Below, one piece after another: positions 1 to 5,210 of a stretch of DNA of 5,210 nucleotides. Every line of letters starts with the position of its first letter. Position 1 is the stretch's first letter. Location of the stretch: contig JAQVPO010000110.1 in the NCBI GenBank assembly GCA_028702015.1, forward strand, positions 1 to 5,210, in the 5' to 3' direction. The translations under genes and the position numbers were made by a program. Under the pieces are notes generated by a model. That model was not told the origin of the DNA, ran no database searches, and saw nothing but the letters and a program-made list of their open reading frames with translations. This DNA comes from Synergistaceae bacterium. GTDB lineage: Bacteria; Synergistota; Synergistia; Synergistales; Synergistaceae.

Positions 1-296
1 CAGATGTCGTCGGTCCTGTAGGCATTGCTGTAATGGCAGGAGACGCACTCAGACAGGGAATATGGTCATTTATAGCATTTCTTGGCGTAATAAATCTGCA
101 TCTTGGGCTCCTCAACCTTCTGCCCTTTCCTGCACTTGACGGAGGAAGAATAATATTCATCATCACAGAAATGATAACTGGCAGAAAATTCCCTGAAAAA
201 TGGGAGTCTCTGATCCATTACAGCGGATTTATAATACTTATCTCGCTTATAATCCTTGTAACAGGAAAAGATATCATCAGACTGCTTATCAGATAA
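1..296 (+). CDS. rseP: RseP-type site-2 membrane metalloprotease, C-terminal part (5' end outside window)
   Basis: The first full codon in frame begins at position 3 and the TAA stop is at 294-296, so only about the last 97 residues are present. The fragment contains GPVGI near its start, as in the region after the PDZ domain of RseP/RasP/YluC proteases. It also contains the motif NLLPFPALDGGR, the conserved third membrane segment of the M50 family, whose Asp is a zinc ligand. A final hydrophobic helix (SGFIILISLIILV) precedes a short basic tail. The HExxH motif must lie upstream and cannot be seen. Family members are inner-membrane proteases that cut anti-sigma factors or signal-peptide remnants within the membrane. 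The partner substrate here is unknown. It is followed by ispG after 17 nt, so the two are probably cotranscribed, as in dxr-rseP-ispG clusters. The family call is firm; the exact orthologue name is less so. Confidence 0.9.
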   Translation, partial: DVVGPVGIAVMAGDALRQGIWSFIAFLGVINLHLGLLNLLPFPALDGGRIIFIITEMITGRKFPEKWESLIHYSGFIILISLIILVTGKDIIRLLIR

Positions 297-313
297 TAGG
301 GCTGGTGTTAATA

Positions 314-1360
314 ATGGGCAGCAGAAAAACTGTTGATATAAAAGGTCTGACTATAGGCGGCAGCTCGCCGGTCCGCGTTGAAAGCATGATAAAAACTCCG
401 CTTTCTGACATTGAGTCATGTGCCTCTGAATGCTCCGCTCTGGCAAAAGAGGGATGTGAGCTGATAAGAGTCTCGTTTCCAGATCTTGCTCTCTCAGAAA
501 ATATGAAGCTTCTCAATGAGAGGTCTCCGGTACCGCTGATGGCAGATATCCATTTCAGCCACAGCCTTGCGATAGCGGCCTTGGAATCAGGCTGTTCATC
601 TATCCGAATTAACCCTGGCAATATGAGCGACAGAAAAGGAACAGAAGATGTTATAAGACTTGCCAAAACTCTTGGTGCTGTAATACGTATAGGGGCAAAC
701 GGAGGTTCAATAAGCAAAGCACAGATGGAACATGCAAAGGGCGACAGGGCTGCAGCGCTTGCATACGCAGTCGAAGAACAGGTCAGCATCCTCGACCGCT
801 GTTCCTTTGAAGATATTATAATTTCTGCTAAATCAAGCTCCGTAATGGAAACAGTCAGAGCAAACTATATCCTTTCGCAGCGTTATCCGTTCCCTGTACA
901 TATAGGGATTACAGAAGCCGGTATTGGGACAGCCGGCATCATAAAAGGCGCTGCAGGTATTTCTCTGATGCTCGCTCAGGGGATAGGGGATACCATCAGG
1001 GTAAGTCTGACAGGGCCGCCTGCAGAGGAAGTCAGAGCAGGCTACGACATCCTGCGCGCTCTGGAAATAAGGGAGCGTGGATACAATCTGATTAGCTGTC
1101 CAACATGCGGACGCAAAAGGATCGATGTCGCAAGCCTTGTTAAAGAGGTGACCTCCCTTTTGCCTGAGAACATAAAGGACGGAACTACAATTGCTGTAAT
1201 GGGCTGTGAAGTGAACGGACCCAAGGAAGCCTCGTGCGCGGACCTTGGCATTGCAGGCACTGCAGGAGGATTTGTAATGTTCCGCAAAGGACATACTGTC
1301 TGCAGCGATTCAATCGATAATTTAAAGAAACACCTTCTCAAAGAAATCGATAAAATCTGA
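314..1360 (+). CDS. ispG: 4-hydroxy-3-methylbut-2-enyl-diphosphate synthase (HMBPP synthase, GcpE)
   Basis: IspG is a cytosolic [4Fe-4S] enzyme of the MEP isoprenoid pathway. It reductively opens methylerythritol 2,4-cyclodiphosphate to HMBPP with electrons from ferredoxin or flavodoxin. The 348-residue protein shows the N-terminal TIM-barrel signature (VRVESMIKT, ADIHF, IRINPGN, RIGANGGS) and a C-terminal cluster domain. In that domain the SCPTCGR motif supplies C262 and C265, and GCEVNGPKEA supplies C298 and E305. These match the four cluster ligands known from E. coli (C270, C273, C305, E312). The length fits the short bacterial form. The frame is open further upstream from 200, but that stretch overlaps the rseP end and has no family similarity. 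The ATG at 314 gives the normal N-terminus (xxTVDIKGLTIGG) and has GGTG 6 nt upstream; a GTG at 305 is a less likely start. The binding site is weak, so translation may depend on coupling to rseP. Confidence 0.96.
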   Translation: MGSRKTVDIKGLTIGGSSPVRVESMIKTPLSDIESCASECSALAKEGCELIRVSFPDLALSENMKLLNERSPVPLMADIHFSHSLAIAALESGCSSIRINPGNMSDRKGTEDVIRLAKTLGAVIRIGANGGSISKAQMEHAKGDRAAALAYAVEEQVSILDRCSFEDIIISAKSSSVMETVRANYILSQRYPFPVHIGITEAGIGTAGIIKGAAGISLMLAQGIGDTIRVSLTGPPAEEVRAGYDILRALEIRERGYNLISCPTCGRKRIDVASLVKEVTSLLPENIKDGTTIAVMGCEVNGPKEASCADLGIAGTAGGFVMFRKGHTVCSDSIDNLKKHLLKEIDKI

Positions 1361-1437
1361 TCCTCGCTATTTAAAACATTTCTTCTAATATATAAAAAAA
1401 ATTGAACCCCTTAAGACTTTAAGTTGATTTTTGTTTG

Positions 1438-1446
1438 TGATATAAT
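1438..1446 (+). promoter_or_regulatory. Candidate extended -10 promoter for arcA (distal)
   Basis: TGATATAAT is a perfect extended -10 element (TGn-TATAAT). The hexamer 17 nt upstream (1418-1423, TTTAAG) matches the -35 consensus at only three positions, which extended -10 promoters tolerate. The expected start is near 1453, giving a leader of about 130 nt that contains the arcA anti-SD segment. This is inferred from sequence alone. Confidence 0.5.
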
Positions 1447-1457
1447 TCTTAGGAAGG
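1441..1457 (+). repeat. Imperfect direct repeat, copy 1 (TATAAT-TCTTAGGAAGG)
   Basis: This copy reads TATAAT followed directly by TCTTAGGAAGG. The second copy at 1558-1575 differs by a CT insertion after TATAAT and one A/G change in the purine run. The copies start 117 nt apart. This copy is not followed by a start codon at translational spacing, so it does not serve a visible leader peptide. Confidence 0.6.
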
Positions 1458-1497
1458 CTTCCGTTTTTTCAACACCTCTTAGTTTGTACATAACATA

Positions 1498-1534
1498 TTG
1501 ATGCATTGACTAAATATTGCCATGATATTTTAAG
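1498..1534 (+). promoter_or_regulatory. Candidate proximal arcA promoter(s)
   Basis: Two overlapping readings are possible. TTGATG at 1498-1503 with a 17-nt spacer faces TGc-CATGAT (extended -10, four of six) at 1518-1526. TTGACT at 1506-1511 (five of six) with a 17-nt spacer faces TTTAAG at 1529-1534 (four of six). Either would start transcription downstream of the anti-SD segment at 1472-1482. Both are moderate matches in AT-rich DNA, so chance is a real alternative. Confidence 0.3.
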
Positions 1535-1557
1535 TTATTATCTCTTAATGCTATTTT

Positions 1558-1575
1558 TATAATCTTCTTAGGAGG
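1558..1575 (+). repeat. Imperfect direct repeat, copy 2 (TATAAT-CT-TCTTAGGAGG), overlapping the arcA RBS
   Basis: This is the second copy of the module at 1441-1457. Its purine run is the arcA Shine-Dalgarno sequence. Its TATAAT hexamer (1558-1563) is a perfect -10 match with a poor -35 (TTATTA at 1535-1540). If used, it would start near 1570 and give a leader of only about 13 nt. Confidence 0.6.
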
Positions 1576-1577
1576 TG
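1570..1577 (+). promoter_or_regulatory. Ribosome binding site of arcA
   Basis: AGGAGGTG is a near-perfect complement of the 16S 3' end and lies 5 nt before the ATG at 1583. It fixes that start. It is also the target of the anti-SD segment at 1472-1482. Confidence 0.9.
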
Positions 1578-1582
1578 TAATT

Positions 1583-2821
1583 ATGTGTCAAGATGCGCCA
1601 TTCTGTATTTTCTCCGAAACCGGCCCGCTAAAACAGGTAATGCTTCATCGTCCAGGAAATGAACTTAACAGGCTAACGATCAACAATATGAGTGAGCTTC
1701 TGTTTGATGATCTTATCTGGCTCGAGCAGGCCCAGCGAGAACACGACGAATTTGCTGATATTCTGCGAAAAGAAGGATGCGAGGTCCTCTATTTCAATGA
1801 ATGTCTCGCAAAAGTGCTTGAGGACAAAGAAGTAAGAGAATCATTGATCAAATCAGTTTTTATGCTCGAATGCCTTGATCGTCACCTTTCCGAAGGACTC
1901 ACCGAAGTTTTCATGGACCTTTCACCCGCAGAGCTTGCTTCTCATCTGATCAGCGGTTACAGCAAACAGGAAGCATGCTCGTTGTTCAAGTCGTCATTGA
2001 GTTTGATTTCAAGGGTTGAAAACGGAGGAGATTTTGTTATCCATCCGATCCCGAACCTTTATTTTCAGAGAGATCCTGCAATCACAGTAGGATGCGGGAT
2101 AGTCATCGGACAGATGACCTATGAAGTACGCAGAAGAGAACCCCTTTACTGGAAATACATCACAAACCATCATCCAAGATTCAAAGAAGTAAAGATCCTT
2201 TTCGGAGATGCTCCCGATGAAATCTGGCCGCATAAAGTAGAGGGCGGAGATCTGCTCGTGCTTTCCGAAACGGCTATGGCTATAGGCGTAAGCCAGAGGA
2301 CTGCCCCAACAACAGTACAGCGGATAGGCAAGAAACTTGCACTGAACACCCCGATAAGAAAGATTTTCGCTTTTGAAATACCGAGAGAGCGCTATTGCAT
2401 GCACCTCGACACAGTCTTCACCATGGTAGACAAAGATGCTTTCACTATTTTTCCAACGGTCATCAAAGTACTGAAGGTCTGGGAAATGGACTATGACGAC
2501 AACGGCACACTCCTCTCAATAAAACAGCTGGAACACTGGAAAGAAACTATAGCAGAAGTGCTTGGATTCGATAAAATCAGAGTTATTGAAATGAGGGGAA
2601 AGGATCAGGCAGAAACAGACAGGGAACAGTGGCACGACGGCTGCAACACTCTGGCGGTAGCTCCTGGAAAGGTCATTACATACAACAGAAACCTTATGTC
2701 AAACAGGCTTTTGAGGGATAACGGCATAGAAGTTCTTGAGCTCAACGGCCCCGAACTCGGAAGAGGACGAGGCGGTCCCAGATGTATGTCCATGCCTTTA
2801 AACAGAGGGCCAGTAAAATAG
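1583..2821 (+). CDS. arcA: Arginine deiminase
   Basis: ArcA hydrolyses L-arginine to citrulline and ammonia in the cytoplasm, the first step of the ADI pathway. The 412-residue length is typical. All catalytic positions known from the Pseudomonas aeruginosa enzyme are visible: D164 in YFQRDPAITVG, E220 in EGGD, H274 and D276 in HLDTVF, and nucleophile C401 in GRGRGGPRCMSMPL. The N-terminal SETGPLKQVMLHRPGNE and the CNTLAVAPGKVITYNRN segment are also family hallmarks. The enzyme is therefore expected to be active. The start is set by the RBS at 1570-1577. argF follows after 71 nt and the two probably form one operon ending at 3868-3906. Regulation may involve the leader structure described separately. 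The family is certain. Whether the cell uses it for ATP, nitrogen or acid resistance cannot be told from this window. Confidence 0.97.
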   Translation: MCQDAPFCIFSETGPLKQVMLHRPGNELNRLTINNMSELLFDDLIWLEQAQREHDEFADILRKEGCEVLYFNECLAKVLEDKEVRESLIKSVFMLECLDRHLSEGLTEVFMDLSPAELASHLISGYSKQEACSLFKSSLSLISRVENGGDFVIHPIPNLYFQRDPAITVGCGIVIGQMTYEVRRREPLYWKYITNHHPRFKEVKILFGDAPDEIWPHKVEGGDLLVLSETAMAIGVSQRTAPTTVQRIGKKLALNTPIRKIFAFEIPRERYCMHLDTVFTMVDKDAFTIFPTVIKVLKVWEMDYDDNGTLLSIKQLEHWKETIAEVLGFDKIRVIEMRGKDQAETDREQWHDGCNTLAVAPGKVITYNRNLMSNRLLRDNGIEVLELNGPELGRGRGGPRCMSMPLNRGPVK

Positions 2822-2844
2822 CTGATTTATTTTAAGGCAATCAG
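2822..2844 (+). other. Short intercistronic stem-loop between arcA and argF
   Basis: CTGATT (2822-2827) and AATCAG (2839-2844) form a 6-bp stem with an 11-nt AT-rich loop immediately after the arcA stop codon. No T-run follows directly, so it is unlikely to terminate. It could mark the arcA mRNA end for processing, or be chance. Confidence 0.3.
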
Positions 2845-2878
2845 AGTTATATTTTCCGACAATATTTAACTAAAATTC

Positions 2879-2885
2879 AAGGAGG
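2879..2885 (+). promoter_or_regulatory. Ribosome binding site of argF
   Basis: AAGGAGG, 7 nt before the ATG at 2893, is a strong Shine-Dalgarno sequence. It supports the chosen start and independent initiation after the 71-nt spacer. Confidence 0.85.
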
Positions 2886-2892
2886 AGTATCC

Positions 2893-3846
2893 ATGGCAAT
2901 CAATCTTCGCAACAGACATCTGCTGTCACTCAAACACCACACACCCCAGGAGATAGAATATCTTCTGGATCTCTCAGCCGATCTTAAAAACAAGAAGCGT
3001 GCAGGAATCAAAGGCAGCCTAATGGCGGGCAAAAATGTAGCTCTTATATTTGAGAAACCATCTACACGCACGCGCTGTGCATTTACTGTTGCAGCCATAG
3101 ATGAAGGCGGACACCCCGAGTATCTCGGGAAAAATGATATCCAGCTCGGGCATAAGGAAGATGTTGCTGACACGGCAAGAGTTCTGGGACGTATGTTCGA
3201 TGGTATAGAATTCCGCGGATTCAGCCAGAAAGTTGTGGAAGATCTTGCCAAATATTCCGGAGTTCCGGTATGGAACGGACTTACGGATGACTACCATCCG
3301 ACGCAGGTGCTGGCAGATTTCCTTACTGTTAGGGAAAATTTCGGCAGGCTCAAGGGGATCAGATTCGTCTACGTCGGCGATGGCCGCAACAACGTGGCAA
3401 ATTCTCTCATGATCGGAGCCGCCAAGATGGGTATGCATTTTGTTATAGGAGCGCCGAAATCACTTTTCCCAGATCCGGCACTTGTAGAGGAATGCAAAAA
3501 AATTGCTGAGGAATGTGAGTCCGGAGCAACGATCAAGATAACCGATGATCCCAAAGATGCCGTCAAAGATGCTGATGTCATATATACTGACGTATGGGCA
3601 TCAATGGGCGAGGAGGAAAAGCTTGCCGAGAGAAAAGCCATTCTGCAGCCCTATCAGGTAAATATGGATCTTATCAAGGCAACAGGCAATGATGACATGA
3701 TATTCCTCCACTGTCTGCCGGCTGTTAAAGGCTATGAAGTTACGGAAGAGGTATTCGAATCACGTTACGGGAGACAGTTTGATGAAGCGGAAAACCGCAT
3801 GCACACGATCAAGGCTGTAATGGTCGCAAGCATAGGCAATTTCTAA
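2893..3846 (+). CDS. argF: Ornithine carbamoyltransferase (ArgF/ArcB)
   Basis: The enzyme interconverts ornithine plus carbamoyl phosphate with citrulline plus phosphate. Next to arcA it probably runs in the catabolic direction (ArcB role). The 317-residue protein has the carbamoyl-phosphate loop STRTR (S57-R61), [21 protein letters not shown] (135-138), the second-domain motif DGRNNV (163-168), the ornithine loop DVWASMG (233-239) and HCLPA (273-277). The C-terminus [15 protein letters not shown] is also characteristic. Overall it resembles the E. coli ArgI/ArcB branch. However, only VKGYE separates HCLPA from VTEEVFES, where ArgI and ArcB proteins carry a loop roughly 17 residues longer. 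That short form is usual in anabolic enzymes of the Bacillus and mammalian type. Directionality therefore cannot be read from the sequence alone. No carbamate kinase gene follows; a terminator does. Confidence 0.95.
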   Translation: MAINLRNRHLLSLKHHTPQEIEYLLDLSADLKNKKRAGIKGSLMAGKNVALIFEKPSTRTRCAFTVAAIDEGGHPEYLGKNDIQLGHKEDVADTARVLGRMFDGIEFRGFSQKVVEDLAKYSGVPVWNGLTDDYHPTQVLADFLTVRENFGRLKGIRFVYVGDGRNNVANSLMIGAAKMGMHFVIGAPKSLFPDPALVEECKKIAEECESGATIKITDDPKDAVKDADVIYTDVWASMGEEEKLAERKAILQPYQVNMDLIKATGNDDMIFLHCLPAVKGYEVTEEVFESRYGRQFDEAENRMHTIKAVMVASIGNF

Positions 3847-3867
3847 AACAGTGATTTAAAATCCACT

Positions 3868-3906
3868 TAAGCGGAGACCCGGACAACTCCGGATCTCCGC
3901 TTATTT
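3868..3906 (+). terminator. Rho-independent terminator after argF
   Basis: TAAGCGGAGA (3868-3877) pairs with TCTCCGCTTA (3894-3903) over 10 bp. After a single C/A mismatch, CCGGA (3879-3883) pairs with TCCGG (3888-3892) around a CAAC tetraloop. The stem is strong and GC-rich, and its position 22 nt after the argF stop is typical. The T-run behind it is short (TTATTTC), so termination may be incomplete. Confidence 0.8.
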
Positions 3907-3928
3907 CTGCCCAATTTGCATTTAGACC

Positions 3929-3957
3929 TTGATGCATACTTTATGTTAGAATATAAC
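3929..3957 (+). promoter_or_regulatory. Candidate sigma-70-type promoter of nadE
   Basis: TTGATG (3929-3934, four of six) and TATAAC (3952-3957, five of six) are separated by exactly 17 nt, just downstream of the argF terminator. The predicted start is near 3964, leaving a leader of about 40 nt with an oligo-T run at 3976-3984. This supports nadE as the head of a separate transcription unit. Confidence 0.65.
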
Positions 3958-3990
3958 TCGTTATATTTCTCATAATTTTTTTTTAAATGC

Positions 3991-3996
3991 GAGGAG
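3991..3996 (+). promoter_or_regulatory. Ribosome binding site selecting the TTG start of nadE
   Basis: GAGGAG lies 7 nt upstream of TTG at 4004. No ATG or GTG in frame nearby gives the conserved N-terminal region, so this site decides the start. Confidence 0.8.
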
Positions 3997-4003
3997 TTGC
4001 CGT

Positions 4004-4756
4004 TTGTCTATTTACAGAGATCCACAGAAAATAACAGAATATCTCACAGAATGGATAAAAAAGCATTTTGCAGCTGCCGGAGCAAAAGGTGCCGTGATCG
4101 GAATAAGCGGCGGGATAGATTCATCCGTGCTTGCCGGACTGCTCAGCCGCTCTTTGGGAAAAGAAAATGTTATAGGCGTGATCATGCCCTGCCACAGCCA
4201 GCCTGTCGATGAACAATATGCTCTTGAACTTGCTGCGGCATTTGGAATCAGGAAATATAAAGTTGACCTCACAAATACCTACGACCAGATGCTCTCTTCC
4301 ATAAAAGAATACGGTAGTGACCTTGGAACTCTGCCTTCTTCAAACATAAAGCCCAGGCTGAGGATGACGACCCTCTATGCAATAGCTCAGCAAAACGGTT
4401 ACCTGGTCTGCGGCGGCGGAAACAGGGATGAGATCATGTACGGATATTTTACAAAGCATGGTGACTCTGGTGTTGACCTCCTTCCGATGTCTGATCTGCT
4501 TAAGGGTGAGGTGCGTGCGCTTGCACTTTATCTGGGGGTGCCTCCGGGCATAATCAAAAGACCCCCGACAGCGGGGCTCTGGGCAGGGCAGACCGATGAA
4601 ACGGAAATGGGACTTACATACGAAGAATTGGACAATTATCTCGCCACAGGCGAAGCTGAAGATAGATTAAAAGAAAAGATCGACGGTGCTATCGCTCGGT
4701 CAGACCACAAAAGAAGGCCGGCTCCTATGGCCATGATACCAAAAGATATTCGGTAA
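4004..4756 (+). CDS. nadE: Ammonia-dependent NAD+ synthetase
   Basis: NadE adenylates deamido-NAD+ with ATP and displaces AMP with ammonia to give NAD+, the last step of NAD biosynthesis. The 250-residue protein starts with TTG. It has the PP-loop ATP site SGGIDSS (S35-S41), [13 protein letters not shown], then [24 protein letters not shown] (N140 onward, with E143, T150, K151 and D154 in conserved positions) and [18 protein letters not shown]. There is no N-terminal nitrilase (glutaminase) domain, so the nitrogen donor should be free ammonia. The length is somewhat below the E. coli enzyme (about 275 residues) and fits compact forms of the family. It has its own promoter after the argF terminator. 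Its neighbour argF belongs to an ammonia-releasing pathway, but a functional link is speculation. Confidence 0.96.
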   Translation: MSIYRDPQKITEYLTEWIKKHFAAAGAKGAVIGISGGIDSSVLAGLLSRSLGKENVIGVIMPCHSQPVDEQYALELAAAFGIRKYKVDLTNTYDQMLSSIKEYGSDLGTLPSSNIKPRLRMTTLYAIAQQNGYLVCGGGNRDEIMYGYFTKHGDSGVDLLPMSDLLKGEVRALALYLGVPPGIIKRPPTAGLWAGQTDETEMGLTYEELDNYLATGEAEDRLKEKIDGAIARSDHKRRPAPMAMIPKDIR

Positions 4757-4763
4757 ATTATTT

Positions 4764-4780
4764 CTCTCTGGTGCAGAGAG
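4764..4780 (+). other. Stem-loop between nadE and yebC
   Basis: CTCTCTG (4764-4770) and CAGAGAG (4774-4780) form a perfect 7-bp stem with a GTG triloop, 7 nt after the nadE stop. It is followed by TCAAAC and not a T-run, so it is not a canonical terminator. It may stabilise the nadE mRNA end, act as a weak terminator, or be a processing site. Confidence 0.45.
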
Positions 4781-4797
4781 TCAAACTTGTAAATTAT

Positions 4798-4804
4798 GAG
4801 GTGA
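4798..4804 (+). promoter_or_regulatory. Ribosome binding site selecting the TTG start of yebC
   Basis: GAGGTGA is a strong Shine-Dalgarno sequence 5 nt before TTG at 4810. The TTG yields the family's exact N-terminus, [18 protein letters not shown]. The spacer is a run of T. Confidence 0.85.
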
Positions 4805-4809
4805 TTTTT

Positions 4810-5210
4810 TTGTCAGGACATTCAAAATGGGCAAATATCAAGCATCGCAAGGCCGCTCAGGATTCAAAGAAAGGGGTAGCCTTCCAGAAGCTTGTCAAGA
4901 ACGTTATCGCGGCGGCAAAAGCCGGCGGCGGCGACCCGAATGCAAACTTCAGGCTTAAAGTTGCAATAGACAGAGCAAGAGCAGGCAACGTGCCAGTTGA
5001 CAACATTGAAAGAGGTATCAAAAGAGGTACGGGAGAACTTGACGGCGCTGTGTTTGAAGAGATACTTTACGAGGGATACGGACCCAACGGCGTTGCTGTC
5101 ATGGTCCAGGCACTGACGGATAACCGCAACAGGACAGCTCCTGAAATGCGTTCCCTTTTCACCAAGACGGGCGGCTCCATAGGTGAGCTTGGACGTGTGG
5201 CATGGAATTT
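4810..5210 (+). CDS. yebC: YebC/PmpR (TACO1) family protein, N-terminal part (3' end outside window)
   Basis: The gene begins with TTG at 4810. The window holds 133 full codons plus two bases, about half of the usual roughly 245-250 residues. The N-terminus [18 protein letters not shown] is the family signature. It is followed by the conserved segments [62 protein letters not shown] and [13 protein letters not shown]. The family was long annotated as a DNA-binding regulator. Bacterial and mitochondrial (TACO1) members are now linked to translation through proline-rich stretches. The family also often sits beside ruvC-ruvA-ruvB, so those genes may follow outside the window. The 53-nt gap after nadE carries a stem-loop but no clear promoter, so readthrough from nadE is plausible. 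Confidence 0.95.
   Translation, partial: MSGHSKWANIKHRKAAQDSKKGVAFQKLVKNVIAAAKAGGGDPNANFRLKVAIDRARAGNVPVDNIERGIKRGTGELDGAVFEEILYEGYGPNGVAVMVQALTDNRNRTAPEMRSLFTKTGGSIGELGRVAWN

Larger units (their letters stand above)
1472..1578 (+). promoter_or_regulatory. Possible SD-sequestering leader structure of arcA
   Basis: Bases 1472-1482 (ACACCTCTTAG) can pair without interruption with 1568-1578 (TTAGGAGGTGT): 11 consecutive pairs, nine Watson-Crick and two G-U. The 3' arm contains almost the entire arcA Shine-Dalgarno sequence. The enclosed loop is 85 nt and AT-rich, with a small hairpin possible at 1512-1530. Only transcripts started upstream of about 1472 would contain both arms. A role in translational control is inference, and I recognise no known riboswitch class here. 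Confidence 0.4.
1361..1582 (+). promoter_or_regulatory. AT-rich intergenic region and arcA leader
   Basis: This 222-nt gap separates the isoprenoid genes from arcA. No open frame with a plausible start and binding site was found in it. It holds candidate promoters for arcA, a duplicated TATAAT-TCTTAGGA module, and a segment complementary to the arcA ribosome binding site, listed separately. There is no convincing Rho-independent terminator for the rseP-ispG unit. The best candidates are a short AT stem at 1410-1423 and the GGAAG/CTTCC palindrome at 1452-1462 followed by six T, both too weak to call. No clear ArgR box or FNR site was recognised. Confidence 0.6.

Noticed and set aside
200..313. 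Upstream in-frame extension of ispG to an ATG at 200
   Set aside because: It overlaps the rseP coding end, gives residues unlike any IspG N-terminus, and the ATG at 314 gives the normal family start.
289..1341. Minus-strand open frames inside ispG (289-789, 833-1294, 1042-1341)
   Set aside because: They lie opposite a confidently identified gene, show no recognisable domains, and are explained by its codon composition.
1410..1423. AT-rich hairpin CTTAA-gact-TTAAG as an ispG terminator
   Set aside because: The stem is five base pairs, mostly A-T, and the following T-rich stretch is interrupted. It is too weak to call.
1452..1469. GGAAGGCTTCC plus six T as a Rho-independent terminator
   Set aside because: A foldable hairpin has only four base pairs with a triloop, because the 5-bp version leaves a one-base loop. 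It also overlaps the predicted start of the distal arcA promoter. Weak termination cannot be excluded.
1361..1582. Leader peptide, T-box or known arginine-responsive riboswitch before arcA
   Set aside because: No start codon at RBS spacing followed by a short frame, no T-box signature and no familiar riboswitch core were seen.
2009..3641. Minus-strand open frames opposite arcA and argF (2009-2404, 2605-2793, 2877-3251, 3019-3438, 3369-3641)
   Set aside because: They are shadows of strongly conserved + strand genes, with low-complexity or unrecognisable translations.
3997..4272. Overlapping frames at the start of nadE (+ 3997-4212 and - 4012-4272)
   Set aside because: The nadE frame is conserved over its full length. 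These alternatives have no family features, and the + one has very Arg/Cys-rich out-of-frame composition.
1..5210. Mobile elements, CRISPR arrays, phage or defence genes
   Set aside because: No transposase, integrase, terminal inverted repeats, regularly spaced repeats or defence domains were seen. The genes are housekeeping or catabolic and the composition appears even.

Overview
The window is ordinary bacterial chromosome. All recognisable genes are on the + strand and closely spaced. GC content looks moderate by eye, and intergenic regions are AT-rich with strong AGGAGG-type ribosome binding sites and two TTG starts. MEP-pathway isoprenoid genes, an arginine deiminase (ADI) pair and an ammonia-dependent NAD synthetase together suggest an anaerobic amino-acid-fermenting bacterium. 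A Synergistota or Clostridia/Negativicutes-like host is my best guess, but this rests on gene order and protein flavour and is tentative. No mobile element, CRISPR array, tRNA or rRNA gene was seen.

Layout. Positions 1-296 hold the 3' end of a site-2 (RseP-type) membrane metalloprotease gene, followed after 17 nt by ispG (314-1360), which makes HMBPP synthase. The order protease-ispG matches the common dxr-rseP-ispG operon, so dxr probably lies just upstream of the window. A 222-nt AT-rich gap (1361-1582) carries candidate promoters, an imperfect direct repeat and a segment complementary to the next gene's ribosome binding site. Next come arcA (arginine deiminase, 1583-2821) and an ornithine carbamoyltransferase gene (argF/arcB, 2893-3846). 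A strong stem-loop at 3868-3906 ends this unit. nadE (4004-4756) then has its own good promoter, and the 5' part of yebC (from 4810) runs off the window edge.

Function. ArcA turns arginine into citrulline and ammonia, and the carbamoyltransferase splits citrulline with phosphate into ornithine and carbamoyl phosphate. Carbamate kinase (arcC) and the arginine/ornithine antiporter (arcD), which complete the ATP-yielding pathway, are not here and would have to be elsewhere. NadE makes NAD+ from deamido-NAD+ using ammonia. YebC is a translation-associated protein.

The genes are all known families. The part most worth a second look is the arcA leader: an 11-bp potential duplex (1472-1482 with 1568-1578) would bury the arcA Shine-Dalgarno sequence, and a TATAAT...TCTTAGGA module occurs twice, 117 nt apart. 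This could be an undescribed cis-regulatory arrangement, but it rests only on inspection of one sequence.
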